From positions 1 to 36,049 of the IMG/VR virus record IMGVR_UViG_3300047317_000371: DNA of 36,049 bases; one strand, 5' to 3'. Source of the DNA: a virus. Of this stretch, positions 1 to 9,789 are shown in pieces (the first letter of the stretch is position 1; each line of letters opens with the position of its first letter). The notes under the pieces are model-generated. The model saw only the letters and a list, made by a program, of their open reading frames with translations, was not told the origin of the DNA and did no database searches. Made by a program: the position numbers and the translations under genes.

Positions 1-1073
1 GCCTTGATGTTGGTGGCCGGACCCATCGCCGGGGTGCCATCGACCTCGTTGGTCTTCAGCCCCCACATGCCCTTCCAGCCGACCAGCCCACGCTGGGCCA
101 GCGGGTCGGAGTGGTCGCCACCGGGCGCAACGCGGTACGCCTGAATGGTCTGGTAGTCGCCCCAGATGAAGGCATCCGGGCCGAAGATGACGGTCTTGTT
201 CCCGGCGACCCGGTTGGACTCGATGAACCGGACGCCCCGAAGGGTCCCGATTTCACCAGTCAGCAGCGCCTTCGCGTTGGCGTACTTCATGGTGTCGGTC
301 CAGCCGATTTCACCGGTCTGGTTCATCAGCGCGGCGGACTCCGCCGGGTTGATGAGACCGTGATACGTGCCGTCGGGGAACGTCGGCACGTCGGCGATTT
401 TCAGGGCGACGACTGCAGCGACCACCGACTGCGCGGCGTTGCCGGTGACACCAACGACGGTGACGCCGGTGTTCGCGCCCTGCACGAGCGCCGCCGCATC
501 CTTCTCCGCCGTGTCGATGGCGTTCCACGCCAACTTCTCGGCGGCGATGCGGTAGAACTCGAACGGGCTGAACTGCTCCGCGAGGTCGGTGATGGCAACA
601 ATCTTGCCCTTCTGCGCCCCGGTGAACTCCTGCGTGTCCCACTGCAGACCCTCGGTCTGTGGCGGGACTCCCTCCAGCAGGGTCTCGGCAGCGCCGAGGT
701 CCGCGAAGGAGGTGTAGCGCAACTGGTTCGTGCCGGGGACCGACGACGCCTTGATGAACTGGCCCTCCTGCAGGAAGACCGCCTTGTCCCGCAGGTTGTC
801 GATGATGTTGCGGACGACCAGCGCCGTGACGATGTTGGCGAAGTTCGTGGCCGCGTTGGGCACACCGGCGTAGGCCGTACCGGTGACACCAAGGGCGGTG
901 TCCGTACCGCCCGGCGGGGTGGCCAGCGTACCGGCGGCGTCCTGCCCGCCGGTGTTGGCATGGGGCGCGAGGATGAAGCCGGGGATGACTCCCTTGGCCC
1001 CACGTGCGTTGGCTGGGTAGTAGTCCGCCCAGCCGGACTCACGGGCAACGAGCCCGCCGAAGAACTGCTCCAC
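1..1073 (-). CDS. N4-gp56 family major capsid protein (3' end cut by window edge)
   Basis: HK97-fold shell protein that builds the phage head. The frame is open from a GTG at 1073 to the window edge (about 357 codons), so only a short C-terminus is missing. The translation shows the family pattern: an N-terminal stretch ending in RNIIDNLRDKAVF, then LRYTSFADLGAAETLLEGV, a helix EFYRIAAEKLAWNAIDTAEKDAAALV, and a C-terminal half with TYHGLINPAESAALM, LLTGEIGTLRGVRFIES and AYRVAPGGDHSDPLAQRG. The GTG start is chosen because GAAAGGGA lies 7 nt upstream and only 20 nt separate it from the scaffold stop. It is the last gene seen in the leftward late cluster, directly after scaffold, the usual order. 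Family assignment is from recognition, not a search; the HK97-like capsid call is very secure, the N4-gp56 subfamily slightly less. Confidence 0.93.
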   Translation of the reverse strand, partial: MEQFFGGLVARESGWADYYPANARGAKGVIPGFILAPHANTGGQDAAGTLATPPGGTDTALGVTGTAYAGVPNAATNFANIVTALVVRNIIDNLRDKAVFLQEGQFIKASSVPGTNQLRYTSFADLGAAETLLEGVPPQTEGLQWDTQEFTGAQKGKIVAITDLAEQFSPFEFYRIAAEKLAWNAIDTAEKDAAALVQGANTGVTVVGVTGNAAQSVVAAVVALKIADVPTFPDGTYHGLINPAESAALMNQTGEIGWTDTMKYANAKALLTGEIGTLRGVRFIESNRVAGNKTVIFGPDAFIWGDYQTIQAYRVAPGGDHSDPLAQRGLVGWKGMWGLKTNEVDGTPAMGPATNIK

Positions 1074-1093
1074 GTGCGAAGTCCCTTTCGCGG

Positions 1094-1732
1094 CTATGGC
1101 CGCTTCAGGTCGCCTCGCTCCACCGCCTTCTTCATCTCGGCTTCGAGTTCCGCCTTGTTCATCTCACCCATCGGCTTGATGGGCAGAGGTGCAGTCCGGC
1201 GCGGGGCTGTCGGAGCGAACGTACCAGTGGATGAACCGTCGTCGTACTGGGCGTTCAACTTGGCGAGCGTGGCCTCGTCTGCCGTACTGAAGATGCTGTC
1301 TCCAGCCGGTCCGACGCCACGAGCCAGTGAGGGGTACTTCGCCTTGCGCTGCTCGACGACGCGAGCCTGACGCTCGGACTCCGTGGCCCTCTTCTGTTCG
1401 TCCAGTTCCTGCCTGAGAGCCTCGACTGCTGAGTCGGTGGTCTCACCCGACTGTCCACTCGACTGGGGACGAGGCGCGGTGGTGGCATTGAGCCGCCGTC
1501 GAAGCGCGTCGTTCTCGTCGCGGAGAGCCTGTTCCGCTGCCGCGTGTGCCCGGTCCTTCTGCGAGACCCGGTGCTTCCACTGGCTCTCGACTTCCTCGAC
1601 CGTGAGGGGAACTCCGGGCGTCCCGTCCGTTCCGCCTGCCCCATCAGCAGGGGGCTGGCCGTTGGGCTGGGAGGCTGAGTCTGTCCCTGACGGTGGAGTC
1701 TGGATGTCGTCCACTCGCGTTGACCTCACCAT
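1094..1732 (-). CDS. capsid scaffolding protein
   Basis: Internal scaffold that directs capsid assembly and is lost on maturation. The 212-aa protein has the family's architecture rather than a sharp motif: a low-complexity Gly/Pro/Ser N-terminus (1-45), a central charged coiled coil rich in Arg/Glu/Gln (about 48-75 and 100-130), and a short basic helical C-terminus (KAELEAEMKKAVERGDLKRP) of the kind that binds coat protein. It sits immediately upstream of the capsid gene, 20 nt away. The ATG at 1732 has no good ribosome site; a GTG six codons later (1714) has GTGAGG 9 nt upstream and may be the true start. Function is inferred from position and composition. Confidence 0.8.
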   Translation of the reverse strand: MVRSTRVDDIQTPPSGTDSASQPNGQPPADGAGGTDGTPGVPLTVEEVESQWKHRVSQKDRAHAAAEQALRDENDALRRRLNATTAPRPQSSGQSGETTDSAVEALRQELDEQKRATESERQARVVEQRKAKYPSLARGVGPAGDSIFSTADEATLAKLNAQYDDGSSTGTFAPTAPRRTAPLPIKPMGEMNKAELEAEMKKAVERGDLKRP

Positions 1733-1782
1733 ACACGCTGCGACCAGTCGTCTTCAAGATGGTGGTGGCAACGGGCTGGAGT

Positions 1783-4700
1783 CTACCGCACAGGCAACAC
1801 GTCCTGAACGGGTGCCTGTGACTGGTCCTCGATGTTCGCACCCTGACCGGTGATGAACTGGCCCGCCGACTTCAGCAGTTCCCCGCCCATCCCTGCGACC
1901 TCGCTGACGGTGCGGATGGTGCCGAGTGGGCCGACCGCGTACTGAACGGCATCCATCGCACCCTTGGTGTAGTCGATGGGCTTGATGGGTAGACCCTTCG
2001 CCTGCAGCGCCTCGTTGTCCAAACCCTGCTCGGCGATACGTCGCACCGGCAGCGAAGCGTTGGCCGGGATGTCGTTCGGTGTGGCGGGAAACATCATCGA
2101 CATCAGCAGGAACGCCTGCTTGTTGTCGTCGAGAAACTTCTTCCACGACGGGTCGTTCTGACTCTGGACCCTGATGGTGTCACTGATTTCACGGGCCACG
2201 TTCCACGCGAGGAACGGCGTGGTCATGCCGAACGGGCGCAGTGCGAGGAAGCGCACCATCTCGGGCAGGATTTTCCCCCACATGTACGAGGCCGGATAGA
2301 GCCCGATGTAGGGATGGTTGATGCTGCGCTCGAAGGCGCTCCGGTCGTGCTTGTAATACTGGGTCGCGTGGGCCTCCTCCCACCCGGAGCGCACCACCTG
2401 CCGTCCAGCCTGCCGCAGCACCTCCTGCTCGTTGGAGTACGGCACGGTCTCGACACCCGGTCGCTGGAACATGCGGTCCAACTTGGCCTGCATCTGGGGC
2501 GACGTGCGGATGGGCGGCATTCCACTCACCGTCCGCTGCTTCTGGGTCAACTGAAGCCAGTTGCGAAAATGCTCGAAGGCGTTGTTCATGTCGGGGTCGG
2601 TGGCCACACCCCGGTTCACCCAGTCCAAGACCTGCTGGACGAAGAACTCCTCCTGCGGCTTGCCCCACACACCGGGGTTCGGTGAGCCCAACCCGGCCCG
2701 CATGGCGGTGGCCCGGTTGCGCAACTGGGTGGCCGCGCTCCTGTTGGTGTGCGTGGCAGCCCGCGTCTCCAGCGCCTGAGCAGCGGTCTCGACATCAGTC
2801 GAGTACCGCTCGTACTCCCGCGTGATGGCATCGCGCAGCGACGGGTCCATGCCCGCGATGGAAAAGACGTGGATGAGTTCGTGCAGCCCGGTCAGGGCGT
2901 CGGCGGCTCCGAACCCTCGGACGACAGCGGACTGGGCTCCGGTGGGGGTGGTGGTACCAAAGACCTGTCCGCCTCGCTTGTCTTCGAGGGTGGTGGTGAT
3001 GGGGTCACCGAGGACGGCTCGGCGGGTGTTCTTGGGGGCGACTTCGTTGAGCCCCCACTGGACGCGCTCGTCGTGCGCGGCGCGAAGACGGTCGAGGACT
3101 GCCCCATCGGGGGCGACTCCCCGTGATGCAAGACGACTGAGCGTGGCATCGAGATGTCCTCCCCAATCCGGTTCGCCGTTGACGATGGCGGGTCCAGCCT
3201 TGTACGTCTTGCCGTAGTCCACCCACATGTCGGTGTCCAGACCCTCTTGGTCGAGCCCCTTCTGTGCGGCTTCGACCATTGACCTCACATAGTCCTCGTC
3301 CACCGTCCCATCGTCGAGCCGGGGCAGGGAGTGCTGGTCGTCGATGAACGAAATCTGCCACGTGTGGTTCGGCATCTCGGTGGCGGTCGCGCCCCGGATG
3401 TCGTCACGGATGGACGCCAGTCCCTGCGCCACGTGCTGCGCATCGCTGAACGACTGCAGGCTGCTGGACGGGAACGAGAGCGTCACCCGCGCATCGTGGT
3501 CGGCAGCATCGACACCCGCCGTGACGGCGTCCACCGGACTGAAGTGCCAGACCTCGCGCTGACGCATGACGTACGACATGATGTCGGCGAGGTCGTTGCC
3601 CCGCATCGCGCTGCTGAGCATGGTCAGTGGGACCAACGGCTGCGGCGTGTCGGCATCCCAGAACCCGATGCCCCGGTCGTCCAGCCCATCCACGACGATG
3701 CCGAAGTTGTCGCGCATGTCCTGCATCAGCCCGACCTGCACGCCACGCATGAAGGCGTGACGCTCGGCCCGGTTGGCTGGCTCGTTGAGCAGGTCGAGAA
3801 CCGGGTTGGCCCACGACATCGTCGTCCCCTCGGGGAAGTAGATGTTGGCCGGGATGGTGCGCAACTGGCTGGCCACGTCCTGTGCGGGCATCGAGGTCGC
3901 CACCCGTCCACGTACCTCGCGGGCCTTGCCCGCCATCAGCGCCATGTCGGCAGCGGTCCAGACCCTGTACCCGCCCAAGCCCTCGGCGTTCGCGGCCTTG
4001 GCCATCGCGTTGTAGTAGCCGACGAGGTAGGCGTGCGTCTCGTCGCTCTTCGAGGTGAGGGTCAGGCCGGTGGTGTCAACGCCGTTCTCCTTCAGGTCAG
4101 CCAACGTCTCGGGCGTGACGTAGCCCGCACCCTCGTACGCCGCATCGTCCGCGACGATGGGCATGGACCCGTCCATGCGCCCAATCGCTCGCCGGTTGCT
4201 GTTGCCCAAGAGAACGTCCATCGCGTCGTTGATGTCGGGCGGGACGTTGGGCACGTCGAACGGGTACTTCAGCCCACGCAGCAGGTGCTGCGTCTGGAGC
4301 AGCGCGACCTGCGCGTCCTTGCTCTCACGCTCGACGGCCATCTCCGTGGCCGGGCGGAGCCCGCGCTGCCACGCCTGCTCCAGCGTATGGATGAACAGGG
4401 TGACCGCGCCCCGCCCACCCCGTGAGGGCATCGCCGCTGCGATGGACGCCAGCGCCCGCGTGTCGTTGCTGTTGAACACCTCGTCGGGGTCGAACCGCAC
4501 ACCATGCTCGTCGGCGGTGTCGGAGGTGTGCATCAACTCTTCGATGCGATAGCGGGTGTCATCCCACGCCTCGGAGAAGGACGGCAGTTGGTCCTCGTCG
4601 ATGACCGCCTTGATGTCCTCCAGCCCCTGCTCGGGCGTGATGCGCCCGAACCTGCGCTGGCCCACCACGACGGTGCCCTCGGGTGGGCGGGCTGCCTCGG

Positions 4701-7700
4701 CCTTGGCAATCTCCTCCTGCGCCACCTCGCGCAAGCCCTCCTGCGTCTCGGGTCGGGCACGTGTGGTCAGGTCGATGAGCGCCGCCGGGTCGGTGGCGGC
4801 AAGGTGCTGGGCGTAGGCGACGTTGCGCTCGTGGATGGGCGGGTCGCCAAGCATCAGGCGGTTCACGCCTGTGACGCGAGCCTCGCCATCGGGCACAACC
4901 GTGAGGTGGATGACGTTGCCCCCACCGTACGTGTTGGGCTTGTCCGTTCGCTTGATGATGCGGAAGGGCTGGTCCCTCGGCAGCAGGTGTTCGCCCTCGT
5001 AGCCCTCGATGAGGTTCATGTGGAACCCGGCGGGCAGTTCGTAGTGGATGATGACGCCCTGATGGTTGGTCCCACTCTGAAACTTGTGACCACCGCCCTC
5101 AGCGAACTCCATCGCCTGAGCCTCGTCGTCGCTCGTTGAGACGAACGCCGGGTCCTGCAGGATTTCACCGGGCTGCCTGTCGAACTCGTCGCGGATGTCG
5201 AGCCCCCACTCGTCCATCGCCCGACTGATGTTGACCCCACGGTGGAACGTTCCCGGCTCGCGCAGCACGCCCTTCTGAATGGACTGGTCGAGGTACTCGA
5301 CCAGTTGCCGGACCCGGTCGTCGGAAATGTGCTGGGCGTCGGGGTCGAGCATGTGCCCGCGCAGGAAGGTATTGATGTTGGCGTAGATGGAACTCTTGTA
5401 GTCCTCGGTCGCGCCCTGCTCCGCTACCGTGAGCATCTTCTTGAGGTCGATGGCCCACGGTGTGGTCGCACCCGCCTCACCGCCCTGCTGGAACAGTTCG
5501 TCCAGCCACGGCATCTGCTGGTAGCCCTCACGGAGGGCAGGCGTAGGAACCCCCTTCACCTCACCGACAGCCTGCTGGATGGGGACCCAGCCGTTCTCGG
5601 TGTAGACCTCCATCGGGACATCCCCGTAGTTGATGTCTTGGCTCAGCACGTAGTCGTGGGCCTTCTGGCGCTTCAGGTTGGCAGCCGGGGACTCACGCTC
5701 AGCCTCGACTGCATCGCGGTCGAACCGGATGAGGTGCTGCGCAGAGGCGTCGTAGGCAGAGATGGCGCGGAGCGGGCTGGTGCTGACCCTGTCGTACTGG
5801 GTCCCGACCGCGCCCCAGCCCAGACCCTTGGACGCGAACTTCAGCCGCTCCATCGCCTGCTCGGTGACGGGAAGGTAGAGCATGTCCCGGCTCTCCGACC
5901 CGGCAGTGATGGCATCGACGTGCCTCTGCAACTCGGGTGGCAGCGAGTCCACCACCCCACCGTTGATGGAGTGCCGGATGAGCCACGTCTTGTACGGCTT
6001 GTCGCCACCCTCGTTCTTCAGGATGGCGTGGCCGATGTCAGACCGAACGTCGGTCAGCGCCTGTGGGGGCAACACCCCAGCGTCCACCGCCCAGCGTGGG
6101 ATGTCATCGAAGTGAAGCCGGATGAACTCCTCCTCGGTGAGGTTCTTGCCAGCGGCTGCTCCCTGCACGAACGCCCGCGTGGCCTTGATGGCGGCATCAC
6201 GAGCGCGACGAGTAGCCACCGCCGTCGGCCCGGTCAGCCCCCGGAGATACGTCGCACGGTGGCCGCGCCAGAACTCATCCACCGTCTGCCCGGTTGCCAG
6301 CCGCCAGATGTCCTCGGCTGCCTTGTCGCTGACCTTACCCACGTGGGTGTCCATCCCGGCACGGCTGACCTCGCTCAGCCAGTCGTCCTTGGTCATCGCC
6401 CGGAGGTCGCGCTGCAGCGCCTCGCCCGACGCCAGCCCCTCGGACTCCCGTGTGTCCAATCCCTGCTCGGTGCGAACGTGGTCGAGCAGTTGCTCCACGT
6501 CGCCGAACGTGTAGTCGCCCCGCCGGGAGCCGTCGGTGGTGAGACGAATGCGCCCCTGCCCCACGTTCTTCAGGTTGAGCAGGTCGTGGGTGAGACCAAT
6601 CGCGTGACCGTCCTTGTCGGCCAGCGACAGGTTGGCTGCCAGCCAGCGTTCGGCAATCTCGGCCCGGTCCACCGTGCCGTACTCGTAGGCGAGGTCGCCC
6701 CAGTTGCGCTCGAACTGGTCACCCCAGATTTCATGGAACGCGGCGTACAGGTTGTCGCCGATGATGCGCCGTGCTTCCATGCCAGCGGCTGCCTGCTTGC
6801 GCTCGGCGATGGCTGGCTTGGTGCCCTTGATGCGGCCCCAGACACTGCCCGCCCCGAAGTGGCTGCGGGCCTCGGCGGCTTGGTAGATGCGCATGGCGTT
6901 CATCTCGGCGTTCTCAGCCAAGAGACCGTCGGGCTCACGTGAGGCGAACACGTACTGGCGGATGGCGTTGTACGTCGCCAGCCCCTGCTGGTACTTCGCG
7001 GCGTCCCGACGCAGCGGCAGGGGAACGCCACGCATGTAGTCGAGGATGTACGGCTCGACCAACTCCATCGACATGAACACCGGGTTCAGCGTGAAGCGCA
7101 TCAGCGGGTACAACTTCTCGGACAACTGGCCCCAGTAGTTGCCTGCCGCGCCGGGCGCTCGGGCCTTGACCATGCCGGTGAACTTCTGCGTTGCCCCCAC
7201 CAGCGAGACATCGCCCTCCATCGCCCGGAGGAAACCCGTGACGACCTGACGCTCGGTGAGTTTGGAGGCGACGTTGCCGTACACCGACGTGTTGCCCTTC
7301 ACGTCTTCGAGGACACCGTGAACGGCGTCCATCATCTGGTCGGGCGACATGCCCCGTGGGAGCAACCGGCCTTCCTGCGCCTCGAACATCAGCGCCTTGA
7401 ACAGCCTGTCGGCCAGAGCGGGTGGCAGGGCGATGTTGCCCGACTCCTTCGACGCCATGTCGGTGATGAACCGGCGGCGTTGGTTCCACAGGATGCGCTC
7501 GCCCCGGATGCCCCGGAACATCGACATGTTCATAGACTGCCAGCGGCTCACCCGCTTGGCTGCCGGGATGCCGTCCGCCCAGAACTGCAGCCACGGCTGC
7601 GCGTTCTTGATGCCGCCGTCGGCGTTGTGGGTGATACGCCACTGGGCGTCGAGCGGTGCATTCTCGGGGATGCCGTTGGCGAGGCCGTACTCGAAGTTCG

Positions 7701-9789
7701 AGCCGTCCTTCGCCCAGTCCTGCAGTTCCTGCGGGATGTCGGTGCGGATGTTCCCGGCTGCGTCCTTCAGGTTGATTTCCTGCGGCAGCGACGAGCGGTT
7801 GGTATCGAGGTAGTCCCGCACGTCGTGGATGAGGTCGGCGTCCTTGACGGTCTGCCGGTTCATCCAGTTGAAGTCGTCGTAGTTCTCGGTGAATGCCCTC
7901 ACCTTGGCCACGTCGCCAGCCTTGATGGCGGCGTCCAGTTCCTTCACCCGCAGGTTGGTCAGGGTGCGGGGCGTAATCATCGTGATGTCGTGCGGGTCGA
8001 TGTCCTTTGGCAGCACGCCTCGGGCAGCAGCATCGTGGATGGCAGCCATCACGTTGGTGTGCAGCACCTTGCCCTTGGTGTAGTAGTACAGCCCGTGGAC
8101 GGCCATCGCCATGTCGGCGCTGACCTTGCCCACACGAGCCGCCACCTTGGCTGGGTCCACCTGCAGGATGGCAGCCAACTTGTTGACGGTCTGCTCGCGC
8201 ATCTGGTCGGCGGGCAGGGACGCAACCCGGATGTCCTTGGTCTTCTCGACCTGCGTCTCGATGTACTTCCCGATGTTGGTGTCGTACGCCCCACCGGCCA
8301 ACTGCGCTCGCGTGGCCTCGGCGGAGTTCAGGGTCGGGTGCTTGGGGATGGCGTTGATGCGAGCCGCGTCGTTGGCCGTCTCGCCCGCCGCCGTCTCCTG
8401 CATCCCGTTCGCGCCCCACGTTCCGACCGCCTCCATGATGCGGTCGCCGCCATCGGTGGCGAGGTCGTCGGCGATGGACGTGAGGTCGCGCACGACGTTG
8501 GGCTTCAGCGCCGCAACGACCGCCGTGGACGCCGCCATGTGCAGGGCTTCCATCGACCGCTGTGCAGCCCGCGACCCGCTGAAGAAGTTGATGGGGTCGC
8601 TGGCCTTGGCAATCTTGTCGGCCACCTTGTAGATGATGTTCTGGGTGGCCGTGTCGCTGATGGGGCCGAGGGCGCTCGTTCCGATGCGCTCCGAAATCTT
8701 CAACTTCAGGTGATTGGGAACGTCCTCGCCATTGGCCACACGGTCGAGCAGGTCGTGGTTGACGGCCTGCTTCATCACGCTCAGGTCGCCACGCGACAGG
8801 TTGACCGCACTCAGGTCTTGCCCGTCCTGCGCCAACTTGGCCAGTTCACCCACTCGGCTGCCGTCCCCGGCCAGCGCGGCAACCGTGCTGCCCTCGCGTG
8901 CTGCAGCCGACGAGAAGATGCGGGCGATGTCAGCCGTTCCCTCCACGGCACCGGCCACCGCGCCCACACCCAGCGATGCCCAGTTCACTGGGTCGGTCAG
9001 GATTGACCACACCGTGTTGGCAATCGGGTCGTTCGTGAAGCCGCGCTGCGACAGGACCAGTTCGTCCAAGGCCCGGTCACGAGTCCACTCGCCCGAGTCA
9101 ATCTTCTGCTGGATGTCGTCGGGCAGCGCCCCACGCGCACCGGACATCCCGGCGTACGTGCGCTGGATGGCCTCACCGACCAGACCGGGGATGTTGAGGA
9201 TGGACTGGAACGCCCCGCCCAAGTTAGTCGGTATCTTCAGCGTGTCGCGCAGGATGTACGGGGTGAACTGCTCGATTTGGCTGTTGGCCGCGTCGATGAT
9301 TGGTGCGAGGAACGGCACGCTCTGGATGCCCACCCCGCCCGCGATGGACAGCGGTGCCTCGATGGTCTTGCCGATGTCGGCCCCGATGGTCTGACCTGCC
9401 TCGCCCTGCCCCAAGATGCCGCCGACCGTTGACCCCACCGCACCCAGCAGTCCGGCGAACAGCCCGCCGGGCGTACTTGGCGAGTAGTACCGGGCCACCG
9501 ACCCCAGCGGACTGTTGTCCTGTGCCGGGTCGATGGGGATGGGCGCGTTCATGCGTGAGGTGGAGAGCGGGTCGAGGAGGTTGATGTTCTCCTTGCCCAC
9601 ACTGGCGAACTGGCGTGTCTGCGTGTTGCCGTCAGCCGGACCGTAGTAGACCGCACTGCCGCCGTTGCGGGTCGAAACCGGACCCAAGCCGTACGAACTC
9701 GCGGGCGCGTTCGAGCCCGACCCGAAGCCGAACCCGCCACCCGAGGTGGAGGCTGCCGCGTTCGCGCCCCACGTTCCGCCGAGGGTCAC
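1783..9789 (-). CDS. giant virion-associated polyvalent protein with ADP-ribosyltransferase and zincin domains
   Basis: A 2668-aa protein lying between the portal-side genes and scaffold, the slot where MuF-type or internal ejection proteins are usual. The N-terminus is Gly/Ser-rich, followed by hydrophobic segments (about 108-127, 143-166 and 260-285). Two enzymatic signatures are visible. Residues about 1490-1640 match the exotoxin-type ADP-ribosyltransferase pattern: R1517 in FHRGVN, S1551-T-S1553 in FVSTSDD, and E1598-G-E1600 in EGEHLLP. Residues about 2303-2440 hold H2303-E-L-I-H2307 with an acidic EEFF (E2380/E2381) as possible third zinc ligand. The GTG start directly abuts the TAG of the upstream gene with a G-rich site before it. 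Family knowledge: large phage polyvalent proteins combine such domains and enter the cell with the DNA. Delivery and targets here are inference. I saw no motifs of an N4-type virion RNA polymerase. Confidence 0.8.
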   Translation of the reverse strand: MTLGGTWGANAAASTSGGGFGFGSGSNAPASSYGLGPVSTRNGGSAVYYGPADGNTQTRQFASVGKENINLLDPLSTSRMNAPIPIDPAQDNSPLGSVARYYSPSTPGGLFAGLLGAVGSTVGGILGQGEAGQTIGADIGKTIEAPLSIAGGVGIQSVPFLAPIIDAANSQIEQFTPYILRDTLKIPTNLGGAFQSILNIPGLVGEAIQRTYAGMSGARGALPDDIQQKIDSGEWTRDRALDELVLSQRGFTNDPIANTVWSILTDPVNWASLGVGAVAGAVEGTADIARIFSSAAAREGSTVAALAGDGSRVGELAKLAQDGQDLSAVNLSRGDLSVMKQAVNHDLLDRVANGEDVPNHLKLKISERIGTSALGPISDTATQNIIYKVADKIAKASDPINFFSGSRAAQRSMEALHMAASTAVVAALKPNVVRDLTSIADDLATDGGDRIMEAVGTWGANGMQETAAGETANDAARINAIPKHPTLNSAEATRAQLAGGAYDTNIGKYIETQVEKTKDIRVASLPADQMREQTVNKLAAILQVDPAKVAARVGKVSADMAMAVHGLYYYTKGKVLHTNVMAAIHDAAARGVLPKDIDPHDITMITPRTLTNLRVKELDAAIKAGDVAKVRAFTENYDDFNWMNRQTVKDADLIHDVRDYLDTNRSSLPQEINLKDAAGNIRTDIPQELQDWAKDGSNFEYGLANGIPENAPLDAQWRITHNADGGIKNAQPWLQFWADGIPAAKRVSRWQSMNMSMFRGIRGERILWNQRRRFITDMASKESGNIALPPALADRLFKALMFEAQEGRLLPRGMSPDQMMDAVHGVLEDVKGNTSVYGNVASKLTERQVVTGFLRAMEGDVSLVGATQKFTGMVKARAPGAAGNYWGQLSEKLYPLMRFTLNPVFMSMELVEPYILDYMRGVPLPLRRDAAKYQQGLATYNAIRQYVFASREPDGLLAENAEMNAMRIYQAAEARSHFGAGSVWGRIKGTKPAIAERKQAAAGMEARRIIGDNLYAAFHEIWGDQFERNWGDLAYEYGTVDRAEIAERWLAANLSLADKDGHAIGLTHDLLNLKNVGQGRIRLTTDGSRRGDYTFGDVEQLLDHVRTEQGLDTRESEGLASGEALQRDLRAMTKDDWLSEVSRAGMDTHVGKVSDKAAEDIWRLATGQTVDEFWRGHRATYLRGLTGPTAVATRRARDAAIKATRAFVQGAAAGKNLTEEEFIRLHFDDIPRWAVDAGVLPPQALTDVRSDIGHAILKNEGGDKPYKTWLIRHSINGGVVDSLPPELQRHVDAITAGSESRDMLYLPVTEQAMERLKFASKGLGWGAVGTQYDRVSTSPLRAISAYDASAQHLIRFDRDAVEAERESPAANLKRQKAHDYVLSQDINYGDVPMEVYTENGWVPIQQAVGEVKGVPTPALREGYQQMPWLDELFQQGGEAGATTPWAIDLKKMLTVAEQGATEDYKSSIYANINTFLRGHMLDPDAQHISDDRVRQLVEYLDQSIQKGVLREPGTFHRGVNISRAMDEWGLDIRDEFDRQPGEILQDPAFVSTSDDEAQAMEFAEGGGHKFQSGTNHQGVIIHYELPAGFHMNLIEGYEGEHLLPRDQPFRIIKRTDKPNTYGGGNVIHLTVVPDGEARVTGVNRLMLGDPPIHERNVAYAQHLAATDPAALIDLTTRARPETQEGLREVAQEEIAKAEAARPPEGTVVVGQRRFGRITPEQGLEDIKAVIDEDQLPSFSEAWDDTRYRIEELMHTSDTADEHGVRFDPDEVFNSNDTRALASIAAAMPSRGGRGAVTLFIHTLEQAWQRGLRPATEMAVERESKDAQVALLQTQHLLRGLKYPFDVPNVPPDINDAMDVLLGNSNRRAIGRMDGSMPIVADDAAYEGAGYVTPETLADLKENGVDTTGLTLTSKSDETHAYLVGYYNAMAKAANAEGLGGYRVWTAADMALMAGKAREVRGRVATSMPAQDVASQLRTIPANIYFPEGTTMSWANPVLDLLNEPANRAERHAFMRGVQVGLMQDMRDNFGIVVDGLDDRGIGFWDADTPQPLVPLTMLSSAMRGNDLADIMSYVMRQREVWHFSPVDAVTAGVDAADHDARVTLSFPSSSLQSFSDAQHVAQGLASIRDDIRGATATEMPNHTWQISFIDDQHSLPRLDDGTVDEDYVRSMVEAAQKGLDQEGLDTDMWVDYGKTYKAGPAIVNGEPDWGGHLDATLSRLASRGVAPDGAVLDRLRAAHDERVQWGLNEVAPKNTRRAVLGDPITTTLEDKRGGQVFGTTTPTGAQSAVVRGFGAADALTGLHELIHVFSIAGMDPSLRDAITREYERYSTDVETAAQALETRAATHTNRSAATQLRNRATAMRAGLGSPNPGVWGKPQEEFFVQQVLDWVNRGVATDPDMNNAFEHFRNWLQLTQKQRTVSGMPPIRTSPQMQAKLDRMFQRPGVETVPYSNEQEVLRQAGRQVVRSGWEEAHATQYYKHDRSAFERSINHPYIGLYPASYMWGKILPEMVRFLALRPFGMTTPFLAWNVAREISDTIRVQSQNDPSWKKFLDDNKQAFLLMSMMFPATPNDIPANASLPVRRIAEQGLDNEALQAKGLPIKPIDYTKGAMDAVQYAVGPLGTIRTVSEVAGMGGELLKSAGQFITGQGANIEDQSQAPVQDVLPVR

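Noticed and set aside
1783-9789. N4-type virion RNA polymerase
   Set aside because: Size and N4-gp56 capsid suggested it, but I could not find T7-like polymerase motifs, while ART and zincin motifs are clear.
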